From positions 37,110,001 through 37,174,000 of the forward strand of contig CP142460.1 in assembly GCA_038049695.1 (NCBI GenBank): DNA of 64,000 nt. Direction: 5' to 3'. Positions 24,721-37,761 of the stretch are shown here, in pieces (the first letter of the stretch is position 1; the number at the start of each line of letters is the position of its first letter). The stretch comes from Cinnamomum chago (Eukaryota; Streptophyta; Magnoliopsida; Laurales; Lauraceae). The position numbers were made by a program, and so were the translations under genes. A model generated the notes under the pieces. It was not told where the DNA came from. It did not search any database and was given only the letters and a program-made list of their open reading frames with translations.

Positions 24721-25969
24721 TAACTGAATTTACATTGGAGAATATTAGCACTTGTTTAAATAACAACTTTCATAAAGGAAACAAATCATTTATCGGAAAG
24801 CAAGTAAACAATATAAAACATGTCGAGTATCCAAGGAATCGGGAACTGGCAAGATGGCAATCATAAGAAGCTAAGTCCTCTATCACCGAAGTGACAAGAG
24901 TATAACGGGACGTTGGCCTCAGTCACACAAGGTGAGGAGACTCAACGTAAATCATATATACAATATAAATATACGGGAACGAGACCACGGTAGCGAACCG
25001 GGTATCGGGACGGGACCACGGCAATAACCGGGTATCGGGATCCAAACTGCAACTGGCGGGACGGGAGAGGGATTTCCAAGTCGGTGGATCAAACCGACAA
25101 GGTATCCAAGCTTAGTGATGCCGACTCATAGGTCAAATAACAAATCAGGACATATGCAAGTAAATCAAGTACAGTAAATAAACGGGTAAAACGGGGTGCT
25201 CAAGGGCACACTGTCGTATCATGTGATGCAATGCACTTCGGGACAAATGACTGTTACTAGAGTAACTCCAATGCTTTTGGGAAAACAAGTCATGTAATGC
25301 AAATCTCGGGAAAAGAGGTGAAACAATAAACTATAACAATTTCGGGTAAAAATATCGGTTTCAAGATCTATTTAAGTGAATAGGGGTCCCGTATGTCGAT
25401 TATAACAATTACTTGGTACTCCTTGAGTTCGAAGACATTCCGGGCTCCTTATGCACTTTTACTACTTTCAAAACTTAAAATGAGCTTATGGGTAGTACTA
25501 AATGTTACAATAGCAAGAATCAAGATTATAAACGGTCCATCCTAGGCATGACATTAATCCGGAAACATCAAGCAACCGATTCAGTCATCGAAAGGAATAG
25601 AATTAGCGATAACCAAGGAAATAGACTTGTGTTTAGATATAAAGAAGATATCGCGTCGTTCCATCCCGTTCAAGATTGAAATGGATTGAACTTCGATGCC
25701 ACCGAACCAACCGTGAGGCGTGTCGGCTCAAGACATTCTCACACTTGGTCCAAACAGTCCAAAAAGGGTAGCCAGGGTCCCACCTAGAACCAAGAATTAG
25801 TGTCTAAATCAACACCATTCTTTTCTTTCAGTTCCCTAGTCTTAGAGACCTTAGATTAGGGTATAATTGGTCTTAACACTAAGGTATATACCCCTAGGAC
25901 TCATAGAAAGCCCAAAGGTTTCCAAAAAAAACACAATATTAAATTTCACTGGACTCAAACTGAGTCCTC

Positions 25970-26100
25970 CGATCGGTCCGATCGATCGGCCGAAATTTCT
26001 GTACCAGAAATGCACAGGGTCCGATCGATCGGCCCAAAAAGCCTTACTGTTAAAAGACAGGCCGATCGATCGGCTTGTAGGTCCGATCGATCGGACCTGG
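25970..26100. repeat. CCGATCGATCGG palindrome cluster, copy 1
   Basis: Four copies of a CGATCGATCGG palindrome plus one shorter TCCGATCGG within 130 bp, with spacers of roughly 10-45 bp. Matching clusters lie at about 39434-39512 and 48097-48215. Confidence 0.88.
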
Positions 26101-27494
26101 GCGTGCAGCAGGTCCGGGACACTGATTTTTCTTCCTTTTTCCTTTCCTTTCCAACACTTAAACCACTAGCATTTCTCTTCCATAATCACTTCAAAACCTC
26201 ATTAAAACTCCAATGAACAATTAAATTCAAACACCTCTTTAAACGGGTATCAATTTCAAGTCAATGTAACTTATAAACATAACCATGAATAGCCAATCCA
26301 ACCTCATTCCTTTAAAACCATATGAACAAACTTGACCAAATGAAAGCACATTTTTCCAAGAGATTAACAAGAGAGAAACCACCATTAATATGCAATTTCG
26401 AAATCAATAGAAATATGACAAGAAGCATGTGTAGAAACATATATCACATTATCAAGAACAAGTAATAAAACTTAGGATTTTCTCATAAAACTTTGATAAC
26501 ATTGAAACCATCCATTCATCCACTTGCCTTTGACTCTAATCAAGCAAATCAAGCTCCTAATCACCTCTCAAGCTCAAGATCCACAATCTCTACAAAAACC
26601 CCCAAAACAAACTCTAAAATGGGTTAAACAATGAAATGACCATGAAACCTTTCAATAATCAAGGTGGAGCTTCTCTAAGGCTAGAAGATTACAAATCTAG
26701 AAGATGGGAAGAATCACTTACTTGGAAGGTCCTCTAATGGACAAGGTAAGCTCAAAGGAAGTCTTGTGATGGAGGGTTCTCTTCACAAATGGTATCAATG
26801 GAAAGCTTGCAAGATGAGGAAGAAGAAGACGGTCTCCATTTCGAGTTTGGTGCAAGATTGGTGAGGATTTGAGATGGAGAAGCAAGAAGAAGAAGAGGAA
26901 ACACAAGAGAAAACCCTAGGCTCAGTTGTGTGCGGGAGCAATGGAGAGGAAATGAGCAATGAAGGGGATGGGTTCCTCTTATAAACAAGTGAGGTTTGGG
27001 TCCCACAACTTAAAGAACTTGGGTGGCTGAAATCATCTAATTCGGGACCTCGGATGGATTCGACGAAGAAGGAAGAAATGATCGTCGAAATATCTAGTTT
27101 CTAAAAAGTGTATGTTTCACGGATTTCGAGAATATCGAGTTTTGGGTACAGATTTGGTGTGAAAAGACTGTTTTGCCCTCAAGGTCAAGAAATCGGGTTT
27201 CGGGTTCTCAAATGGATACGAGATCAACATGAAAGTTGTAGGATTCCTCAAGATGAATGCAACGGGCCAAAAACACAATACGAAACAAATCGGGAAAATC
27301 TCACAAGTAAAAGCAAAGCCGAAAAGGGAACCCCCAAAGGGCCCCACAAGCTACCAAAGCACTCAAAAGCCCAAAATTAGAAGAAAAACCATTCTAGCTC
27401 ACAAACTCAACCCAACAAATACTAATCCCACTAAAAGAACTAATCCACAAATAAAACAACACTAATCCAAGAGATTAGGGATCGGGTTCTCACA

Positions 27495-30400
27495 ATCAGG
27501 TTACCAAACCACAATGGAAAAACAAGATGCCAAAGGTTGCCACACTTTTAAAACATGCACTTCGCAAAGGGGGTCCGGGGGTGTCCCCCGGCGAGGGTCG
27601 GTCAACTCGCTAGGGCCGTTGCCCCCGGGCCAAAAAATTCGGATCAAAGAATAAAGTGATCATGTGTTCCCGGTCGACCACCCAGAGGACTCGGTTGACC
27701 GACCCTACAGGTACCCGGTCGACCGAGCACGGGGCCAGGTCGACCTGCATGACGAAGGCAGAAAATTGAGTTTTTTCAATTCGAGTCCAAACACCTCCAA
27801 AACACTTTTGAAGGCTCTCAATGGCATCCTATCATCCTTCCATCATCATTAAACCCTTTTGTCACTTTCCAAACATAGATTCACTAATAAACAAAGCAAA
27901 TTCATAAAAAAAAAATCCGTACATAGCCCTTGCTCTATCCTCTTCGCATGTCATGCAAAGATTAGAACAAGTTTACTGATCTAACATGATTAGAGATGAG
28001 GTATGACTCTAATACCAATTGTTGAAAATAGGTGGGCCTAGTGGATAGGTTTCTTAAAACTTTTGACCCACTTGACTCAGGGATCAAGTATTCAGAAGGC
28101 TATAAAACTCAATCCAAGACGCATGTCCTCAATCTCAGCCATCATGATCAGTAAATAAACCTATCTAGTGGATCTAACAGCAGCCAACAAGCATCCATAA
28201 AAATCTACAACATGCACGGAAGTAGATTATCCCTTAAGGCCCCAGCCCGGTTAGTATCTCATTCAACAAAGCATCTCACAAAATCAGGTTACCAAACCAC
28301 AATGGAAAAACAAGATGCCAAAGGTTGCCGCCCTTTTAAAACATGCACTTCGCAAAGGGGGTCCAGGGGTGTCCCCCGGCGGGGGTCGGTCAACTCGCTG
28401 GGGCCGCTGCCCCCGGGCCAAAAAATTTGGATCAAAGAATAAGGTGATCCTGTGTTCCCGGTCGACCGCCCAGAGGGCTCGGTTAACCAACCCTACAGGT
28501 ACCCGATCGACCGAGCACAGGGCCAGGTCGACCTGCATGACGAAGGCAGAAAATTCGGTTTTCTCAATTCGAGTCCAAACACCTCCAAAACACTTTTGAA
28601 GGCTCTCAATGGCATCCTATCATCCTTCCATCATCATTAAACCCTTTCGTGACTTTCCAAACATAGATTCACTCATAAACAAAGTAAATTCATAAAAAAA
28701 AGATCCGTACATAGGCCTTGCTCTATCCTCTTCGCATCTCATGCAAAGATTAGAACAAGTTTACTGATCTAACATGATTAGAGATGAGGTATGACTCTGA
28801 TACCAATTGTTGAAAATAGGTGGCCCTAGTGGATAGGTTTCTTAAAACTTTTGACCCACTTAACTCAGGGATCAAGTATTCAGAAGGCTATAAAACCCAA
28901 TCCAAGATGCATGTCCTCAATCTCAGCCATCATGATCAGTAAATAAACCTATCTAGTAGATCGAACAGCAACCAACAAGCATCCATAAAAATCTACAACA
29001 TGCACGGAAGTAGATTATCCCTTAAGGCCCCAACCCGGTTAGTATCTCATACAACAAAGCATCTCACAAAATCAGGTTACCAAACCACAATGGAAAAACA
29101 AGATGCCAAAGGTTGCCGCCCTTTTAAAACATGCACTTCGCAAAGGGGGTCCAGGGGTGTCCCCCGGCGGGGGTCGGTCAACTCGCTGGGGCCGCTGCCC
29201 CCGGGCCAAAAAATTTGGATCAAAGAATAAAGTGATCCTATGTTTGACCCTACAGGTACCCGGTCGACCGAGCACGGGGCCAGGTCGACCTGCATAACGA
29301 AGGTAGAAAATTGAGTTTTTTCAATTCGAGTCCAAACACCTCAAAAACACTTTTGACGGCTCTCAATGGCATCCTATCATCCTTCCATCATCATTAAACC
29401 CTTTTGTGACTTTCCAAACATAGATTCACTAATAAACAAAGCAAATTCATAAAAAAATGATCCGTACATAGCCCTTGCTCTATCCTCATCGCATCTCATG
29501 CAAAGATTAGAACAAGTTTACTGATCTAACATGATTAGAGATGAGGTATGACTCTATTACCAATTGTTGAAAATAGGTGGGCCTGGTGGATAGGTTTCTT
29601 AAAACTTTTGACCCACTTGACTCCGGGATCAAGTGTTCAGAAGGCTCTAAAACTCAATCCAAGATGCATGTCCTCAATCTCAGCCATCATGATCAGTAAA
29701 TAAACCTATCTAGAAGATTGAACAGCATCCAACAAGCATCCATAAAAATCTACAACATGCACGGAAGTAGATTATACCTTAAGGCCCCTGCCCGGTTAGT
29801 ATCTCATTCAACAAAGCATCTCACAAAATCAGGTTACCAAACCACAATGGAAAAACAAGATGCCAAAGGTTGCCACCCTTTTAAAACATGCACTTCGCAA
29901 AGGGGGTCCTGGGGTGTCCCCCGTCGGGGGCGGTCAACTCGCTGGGGCCGCTGCCCCTAGGCCAAAAAAATCGGATCGAAGAATAAAGTGATCCTGTGTT
30001 CCCGGTCGACCGCCCAGAGGGCTCGGTCGACCGATCCTACAGGTACCCTGTCGACCGAGCACGGGGCCAGGTCGAGCTGCATGACGTAGGCAGAAAATTG
30101 GGTTTTTTCAATTCGAGTCCAAACACCTCCAAAACACTTTTGAAGGCTCTTAATGGCATCCTATCATCCTTCCATCATCATTAAACCCTTTTGTGACTTT
30201 CCAAACATAGATTCACTAATAACCAAAGCAAGTTCATAAAAAAATGATCCGTACATAGCCCTTGCTCTATCCTCTTCGCATCTCATGCAAAGATTAGAAC
30301 GAGTTCACTGATCTAACATGATTAGAGATGAGGTATGACTCTGATACCAATTGTTGAAAATAGGTGGGCCTGGTGGATAGGTTTCTTAAAACTTTTGACC

Positions 30401-30573
30401 CCCTTGACTCAGGGATCAAGTATTCAGAAGGCTATAAAACTCAATCCAAGATGCATGTCCTCAATCTCAGCCATCATGATCCGTAAATAAACCTATCTAG
30501 AAGATAGAACAGCAGCCAACAAGCTTCCATAAAAATCTACAACATGCACGGAAGTGGATTATACCTTAAGTGC
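27495..30573. repeat. 787-bp tandem array, segment 4 (rest of unit 14 to unit 17)
   Basis: Unit starts at 28250, 29038 and 29795. Unit 16 is 757 bp and lacks about 31 bp of the palindrome cluster. If the 4-kb solo LTR and one ATCAG are removed, unit 14 is 788 bp, so that insertion disturbed nothing else. The last unit runs into the 1.46-kb LTR at about 30574 within a shared stretch around GGATTATACCTTAAG. Confidence 0.92.
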
Positions 30574-32030
30574 CCGGTTGTGCTCTAATGGAGAATTTAC
30601 GTCCTTCTTTGATGATGAAAAACTTTCTCATATCAAACAAGAGTATCCAAGACATTTTGATCTTCCACGCTATAACCCGTATATCAGATCTCTTTTCTCC
30701 AGAAGATGGTGGAATCTCCAAGAGAAAACTCTACTAGAAACTCCATGGAACTAGAAGGGAACTAGAAGAGAAAGAGGAGAAGAACTATTATGCAACTCTT
30801 GCACTAAGAGGTTTTGGGCGTGGGATACATGTAGTGGATGTCCAAGGGGTGTTTCCCTTTATATAGTCCTCATGCAACCTCCTTTTCTTACTTCTCCATA
30901 AGAAGTCTCACTTCCATACAAATTAGTAACTTCTCATGCTTCTATTACCACTATTAGAAGTCTTACTTCAAATAGAAATAGTAAGTTTCTAATTCCTTCC
31001 TCTTAGAGTTCAAGTTAGAATAGATTCTTTCTAATAACTTGGGCTAGCGTGGGGACCACTAGGGATTCCTTATAAAGTTGGCTCAAACTGGGACTCACGA
31101 CCCCACATCTCATGTGCAATCTGGGCCCATAGTTAATTGCAAATAACACTACTATATAAATGTAATTGCACTATAGTTTTAGGAATAAATTACAATGAAG
31201 ACCCTAAAATCTCCCCATTACCACAAGTACGCCCCTCTATCATTATCCATGGATCAATTGGAATAAATCTGTCCCATCCAATCTTAGATCCACATCTTAT
31301 TATTCTTGAACCCCAATTAATCACAGTGATCATCAGTACCATCCAATTAATTCTTAATCGAGATGGGTGTGCACTTACTAATGATAAATCCATTAATTGG
31401 CACAAGGGGATAATATAGATAGATTCCATCTAGACCATTGGATGTTCCCAGAGTCCTGCTACCACGTAACCAAGACACCGAGGTGTTGACCTACAGTTGG
31501 CCTCACTCATTGGTGACTCAAAGCAAATGAATAGATATAAACTTGAGTTCATCAAAGTCTCAGGATTGAGAGCCTATTGCTAGGGAATTATGAGAGCAGT
31601 CCTTAAATTGAGACAGTATTCATAGGGTGCTTCTCATGGTCCTTCAATACATCCAATGTACCAGCACTATGACCCAGAATCTTATATTCTGATGATCGAG
31701 AAAAATCACACTATCTCATAGTGATCAAGATGATGCAATCTTATCAGATGAGATGCCCAGTCTCATCACTGATTGTGAAGATATTTTTAAGTATAAGATT
31801 TGTCACACATGTCTCCTGTATGTGGATCTCATCCATATACATATATCACATCTAATATACTAATGAGACCCGATTCATCTCATGAACCATCATGTCATAT
31901 GTATTGGTTATGTGCATTAAGTAATAAAATACCATTCATCTCATGAAAGGAAAGCATGATTTTATTGATAAATAAAGAAACTAATCGATTTATTACATCA
32001 ACTGATGGATTGAGTCCATACAATCTAACA
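30574..32030 (-). mobile_element. 1.46-kb copia-like LTR, family C, copy 1
   Basis: Read on the minus strand from TGTTAGATTGTATGGACTC at 32030. A TATA-like box (ACTATATAAAG, minus) lies near 30860, followed by CACGCCC and GGACATCCA motifs. Its 3' end merges into the satellite through homologous sequence (GGTATAATC-ACTTC-type). It aligns along its length with 32037-33495. No coding region lies between the two copies. Confidence 0.75.
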
Positions 32031-32036
32031 ACTACA

Positions 32037-33495
32037 TGCAACAAAATAATCTACAACAAGTAGAGAAGTAGATTATACCTTTGGAGCCCGGTAGTGCTCT
32101 AATGGAGGAGAAGATAATTAACTTGATCAAGAACTCTTCTTGAAGCAATTAGAGATCTCCAAGACCTTGTTGTCTTCCACGCTATGACCCTTTATCAGAT
32201 CTCTTTTCTCAAGAAGATGGGTGAGATCTCCAAGAGAAAACCCTACTAGAAATTCCAAGCAAACTAGAAGAGAGAGAGGAAGAGGAGAGATGTGCAACTC
32301 CTGCACTTGAGGAGTCTTGGGCGTGAATACTAGAGTGGGACGTCTGATGGGTTTCTTCCCTTATTTATAGCCTACAAAACTCCTCTTAAGACTCTCTTAC
32401 TAATTGCATTAGAAGTCACACTTCCACACAAATTAGTAGCTTACTATTACCACTATTAGAAGTCCCACTTCAAATAGAAATAGTAACTTTCTAATTTATT
32501 TCTTTTAGATTTCAAGTAAAATTAGTAACTTTCTAATTCTTGGGCTAGCGTGGGGACCACTAGGGATTCCTTAAAAAGCTGGCTCCAATTGGGACTCGCG
32601 AACCCACATCTCATGTGCAATCCGGGCCCACAGTTAATTGCAAATAACACCACTATATAAATGCAATTGCACTCCAGTCTTAGGAATAAATTACAATGAA
32701 GACTCTAAAATTTCTCAACAATTGGAATAAATTTGTCTCATCCAATCTTAGATCCACATCTTATTATCCTTGAGCCTCAATTGATCACAGTGATCATCAG
32801 TACCATCCAATTAACTCTTAATCGAGATGGGTGCGCACTTACTAATGATAAATCCATTAATTGGCACAAGGGGATAATATAGATAGATTCCATCTTGATC
32901 ATTGGATGTTCCCATAGTCCTACTACCACGTACCCAAGACACCGAGGTGTTGACTTATAATTGGCCTCACTCTTTGGTGACTCAAAGCAAATGAATAGAC
33001 AGAAACTTGAGCTCATCAAAGTCTCAGGATTGAGAGCCTATTGCTAGGGAATTATGAGAGCAGACTTTAAAATCGAGACAGTATTCATAAGGTATTTCTC
33101 ATGGTCCTTCAATACATCCAATGTACCAGCACTGTGATCCAGAATCTTACATTCTGATGATCGAGACAAATCACACTATCTTATAGTGATCAAAGTACGG
33201 CAACCTTATCAGATGAGATGCTCAGTCTCATCAATGGTTGTGAAGATATTTTTAAGTATAAGATTTGTGACACATATCTCCCATATTTGGATTTCATCCA
33301 TATACATATATCACATCTAATATACTAATGGGACCAAGTTCATCTCTTGAACCATTATGTCATCTGTATTGGTTATGTGCGTTAAATAATAAAATACCAT
33401 TCATCTCATGAAAAGAAAGCATGATTTCACTGATAAATAAAGAAATTAATCAATTTATTACATCAACTTATGGATTGAGTCCATACAATCTAACA
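32037..33495 (-). mobile_element. 1.46-kb copia-like LTR, family C, copy 2
   Basis: Head-to-tail second copy: minus-strand start TGTTAGATTG at 33495, 3' end TTTTGTTGCA at 32037. TATA-like box (CTATAAATAAG, minus) near 32370. It lacks about 40 bp present in copy 1 near 31211-31255. Flanks CTACA and TAACC do not match, so no target duplication is visible. Confidence 0.75.
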
Positions 33496-36400
33496 TAACC
33501 TTACTAATCAAATCTCTAATCTGAGAGCTATTAGCTATCCTCTTCGGTAAACTGGATTCCTATGACACCAAGTGTAGTACCATGAATATGACAACTCAAC
33601 AATTTATGAACAATTAAGATTTAACACATGTTATTTCAAATTTGAATGATTGACAGAAGATTAAAAGATGTCAATTAATCATAGACTTGGCACTTCGTGC
33701 AATAAGAATACTTCATGTTTTATCGAACCAAAGATCAATTACATACTTTCATTCTAGTTGGCTACTACATAAGCTAATCTTTCCTCCCTTTTAGAGAGAG
33801 GGAATCGTTGGGATGTCACTAGGGGCCCGGCCAAAGGTCCTCCTGACTACCTGAGTTCTAGAGTTCTAGTGCTCCAGACTGTCTATTGCGTAGCGACGTT
33901 CAATTCTAAACCTGGATTTAACCCTGTTGAGTATCATCCGATCTAAGCTCAGCAATGCCGACTTATTTGATTCAACCAATAAGACTTGAGTAAGACTTTT
34001 ACATTCAATTCATTTCGAATCGTTTCGATTCTATTCTATTCATTCAATTCATTTCAATCAATCTAGTCATATTTACTCAGTCTGCTATTCACCTCAATGT
34101 ACGATACATTTGTAAGACAATTGTAATAATAATTGAGAAGTAATTCAAATAATGCATATAAACAATTCTTGAGACATTTGAGGGCAATAAATAAGTAAAT
34201 AACAGCATGAAAATGCAATTCGATTAATAGAATTAAGGAGATTTACTAGCCAAACCTAAACTAACTACTCACCGTCTTTAACCGTCCATTTTGATGTAGT
34301 CATAGGTAATTCGATGCCCGTGCTACATTTTATTGGTGTCACTTTGTGTGTGTGCATGGTACACCGAGATCCCTAAATCAACATGGTAAAGTGCTAGACG
34401 AACGGATAGGCACATGAGATGATCTTAGCCCAAGATTTTTCATATGTTACAATTTCCATTAGACTTAGTTAATCGGCTAGGGGTTCTATGTCTAGGGACC
34501 TACAAGGTCAATCCTTTCACACCCTAAGATCCTTATTAGTTTAGTATTTGTGTCACAATCTTTCTCAAGGATTGATTATGAAGGTTTTAGTCCATGGGTT
34601 ACAATCTAGGGTCCAAACGAGGTTTAAAGGCTCTTTTCCCAAAAGAGATAGGACTCGGTTCAATAGTCTACATATCAACTTCCACTCCCAATATCTGATC
34701 ATTAGGATGTATGGACCATTGGTTTCTACGTTCTGAGAGCTTTCCAATGATAGATTGAACCAAGCCCTCAATGAAACATGAGCTACTTGTCTTGAGTTTT
34801 ATTTCGTTTTGTGACTTTTCTTTTCTTTGTTTCAAATTAGAAAGGGAGTTAGGCTTCTCTTCGTATAAGGTCGCTGATGTGTTTTAATTTTTATTTTTAT
34901 TTTTACAGTGAGTCGTTTCTATCCCTTAAAACCTATTGAATTATATTCACATGATGATCAACAGTTCCATCTCTAACCTCTTATTCTAAAAAAGAGTTGA
35001 TGTATGTTATAAATTAACAATTTACTTGGAGGGACCCAAAACACCTCATCTATCTTCAAGGAAAGGCTTTAAATCTAAATGGCATATGATGTATCCACTG
35101 TATTTCTTTTTATTGTTCCATCTCTTCGTAGAAACTAGCAGACTTGACCTGCTAAAGTTGGAGTCCAGTCGAAAGTATAGTCAAATTGATAATCTGCAGT
35201 TTTATAAAAAAATAGAAATAAAAACTAAGAACCAGATGAGCTTACTGTTCTAACCAATTACCATGAACATTATATGTTGAATACCAAATCAGATTCTATT
35301 AAGAAAAAAAATTAATTATATCTTACCTAAGGACATCAGAATAACAAAACTGAGATGGTTTTAGTCTTAACTTACAAAGAAGAATAACATCCCACACCGA
35401 CCGTCAAGAATAATGAAGTAATCTAGCTTGTCCTTAAGCGACAGGGATCAACAATGGTGAAACTATGAAATGAACTTTGACGGGTAAGAATTGCAGAGCA
35501 ACTGTTGATCAATATTAGTATTTAACATGTGCTTTGTTTTATTTTATAAGAAGGAGCACTATCAGGTAAAAAAAGGCAATACATCTCCAAGAGTCAGCAT
35601 CTTCTTTTGCTTGATACAAAGTGATATATTTTATACCCTTTAAGAAAAGGATAATACAAAGTAATCATAGAAGTTCAGTTAAATAGAAGCTCACAAAAAG
35701 AGATAACCATAGGGAAAAAATACTTAAAAATAAAAAACTACAAATACAAATCTACCAAAAGAATTTGACATTCCTCTTAAGAAATACATAAGAATGTAAT
35801 CCAGGTATTCTAGATCAACTCTTCTACTCTGTTTTGTATAGAGGATGGGAGTGTTGATCAATGTCAGAAAAATTCGAAACGAAAAAAGACAAACTGAATT
35901 TGTTGCAGCTCAGCATCAAATATTTATTTTAGTTATTTACTCTTAAAATGATTGCATCATTCACTGACTCTGAAGTTAGTAGTAACGCTAGCATAACAAG
36001 TAGTTTCTATGCGATTCTTGTTTTCCCTTTAAGAAAAGGCATGAAGCTTCATTGAAATATATGAAAAGAAGACAAGAACAAGAACAAGAAGAAGCTTGCA
36101 ATGATGAAAGAAATAAATGTGTTAGAAAATTATCAAAGTTTTTCAATTTAAATCTCTTGAGTATGAGCAAGAATAAATAAATTAATTCATGCCCTTGAAA
36201 TGACCTTTTATAATAAGAAAATTCACAAAAGTTGTATATTAAGAAACTAAAAATTGTACAAAGCAACAACAATTTTACGACAGCAATCTATAAGACCTAC
36301 CACTAAATTGCATTTATGGAATTATCTTTAGCAATCACTAATATTGGAAGAGAACTAATATTTAGTAGTAGTTATCACATTATCCAACTTGTGATTATTC

Positions 36401-37761
36401 TTCCAATAGGGGTATAAATCAAGATCAATACAACATTTATGTTAGATTGAAAACTCAATTATTCTAACTAAATAAAATATAAACATGAAGCAAAAGGGAA
36501 AAGAATATTTAATTTTTTTAATGGTAACTTTCATTAAAAGAGAGAAAAAAACAGAAAGAACATAAAATGAGTTTAAATTTGTACCTTTCACTTTCTTATT
36601 TATGATATTTTGTCAGTTGCTACTTTTTTCTAAAAAAGAAAAAGAAAAAAACTAAACATAAAGCAATAATGCAAACGAAAAACCTATAGATATGGGATGT
36701 GCTTATAAGTTTTGAAGGTTCCAATACCTTTTTCAAATGCCATAATAAATAATATACAACTAAAGGAACATCAAATTACAAATATTTAAGGTAGTGTACA
36801 AAAGGTTAAAGGGTTAATATTTAAAAAATAATAACAAAGGGTTACATCCATATAAAGAAAATAATCTAATATATTCTGGAAACCTCTTGGAGCCTCTAAT
36901 GTTCTTAACTCTCAAATTTCAAATTTCAAATTTCAAATACAAATACCACTCAAGTATCTTTTAGTTCTACCAAAAAATAAAAATAAAAATAAATAAATAA
37001 ATAGAAACTATTTGCACAATTAGCATTGTTTCAGGTAAAAAAAAAGAGAGAATGTTAATTCTCTCGTGTGTAGTCAATTTGGTATTTGAATTATAACACA
37101 ACCACGAATTGGCTACCAGCAACAATAACAAAAGTAGTAAGCTAACTAATACATTTTGTCACAACTTTTAAACTAATTTTTAAGCTAATGGCGAAGTATT
37201 TAAAGTGCCCACAAGATTGTAAGTATTGAACACCAAAAAGTAGTAAGTAAAACACACTTGATTCCTTTTCTTTTGATCCATTATAAAATACACTATTCAT
37301 TTTCTTTTTTGTTTTCATCCTGTCTTAGTTCAAGGTTTATTATTGAAGAAGCACATTGCATTTAAGTTTTTCAGAGTTAAAAAGCAGTATGTACACCATG
37401 AACCACATAATGGAGTAAATAGTGCATAGTTAAAAAATTTTGTTTTTCCCACCTTGGCTTAGTTTATTAACCGGGGTGGACAAAATAGTGCCAAGAAAGA
37501 CTAAGAAAACTTTCATGATAAAATCTGAAGTATTTTTCCTTTGACATGATTCTTTAATAGCATCATATCTCACAATTAATTTTACAAAAGGAAAAAAAAG
37601 AATAAAAAATTGGAAATTAGTGAACCAAATGATTCAATGAGAACCACGAATGAATGCTGATTGGTCTTATCCCACTCTTGAGGGATTTGGAAGGTGACGA
37701 TTGAAGAGACATTGGTCTAGAAAGTAAGAATTTAACTACTATAAACTAAAATAGGAAAAAT
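33496..37761. other. Unassigned AT-rich intergenic DNA
   Basis: No recognisable coding frame or complete mobile element. The part 33800-34800 is less AT-rich and has the look of an old LTR fragment, but I find no ends. From 35000 on the DNA is strongly AT-rich with homopolymer and short simple repeats, such as a CAAATTT repeat near 36915-36940. Confidence 0.5.

Larger units (their letters stand above)
23501..27494 (-). mobile_element. Solo gypsy-type LTR, 4 kb, copy 1
   Basis: 3994 bp bounded by TGTCACGCCCCC and ...GGGTTCTCACA, flanked by the perfect 5-bp duplication ATCAG (23496-23500 and 27495-27499). TG...CA ends, a 5-bp duplication and no coding capacity mark a solo LTR. I read it on the minus strand (start TGTGAGAACCC), since a TATA-like box (TTTATAAG) lies about 0.5 kb in on that strand at about 26978. 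It contains a minisatellite at 24130-24720, a doubled CCGGGTATCGGGA segment at about 24970-25050, and a CCGATCGATCGG cluster at 25970-26100. LTRs this long occur in plant gypsy lineages; which lineage is not clear. Confidence 0.9.

Noticed and set aside
777-30184. Recurring open frames of 62-108 codons on both strands of the satellite (for example those reading VDRxxxSVDR or RSTxxxRST).
   Set aside because: They arise from the GGTCGACC repeats, occur in several frames at once, are broken by the indels in other units and match no domain I know. They recur only because the DNA recurs.
31137-31429. Overlapping 93- and 79-codon frames in the family C LTR.
   Set aside because: Both strands are open at the same place and the second LTR copy breaks one of them; noncoding.
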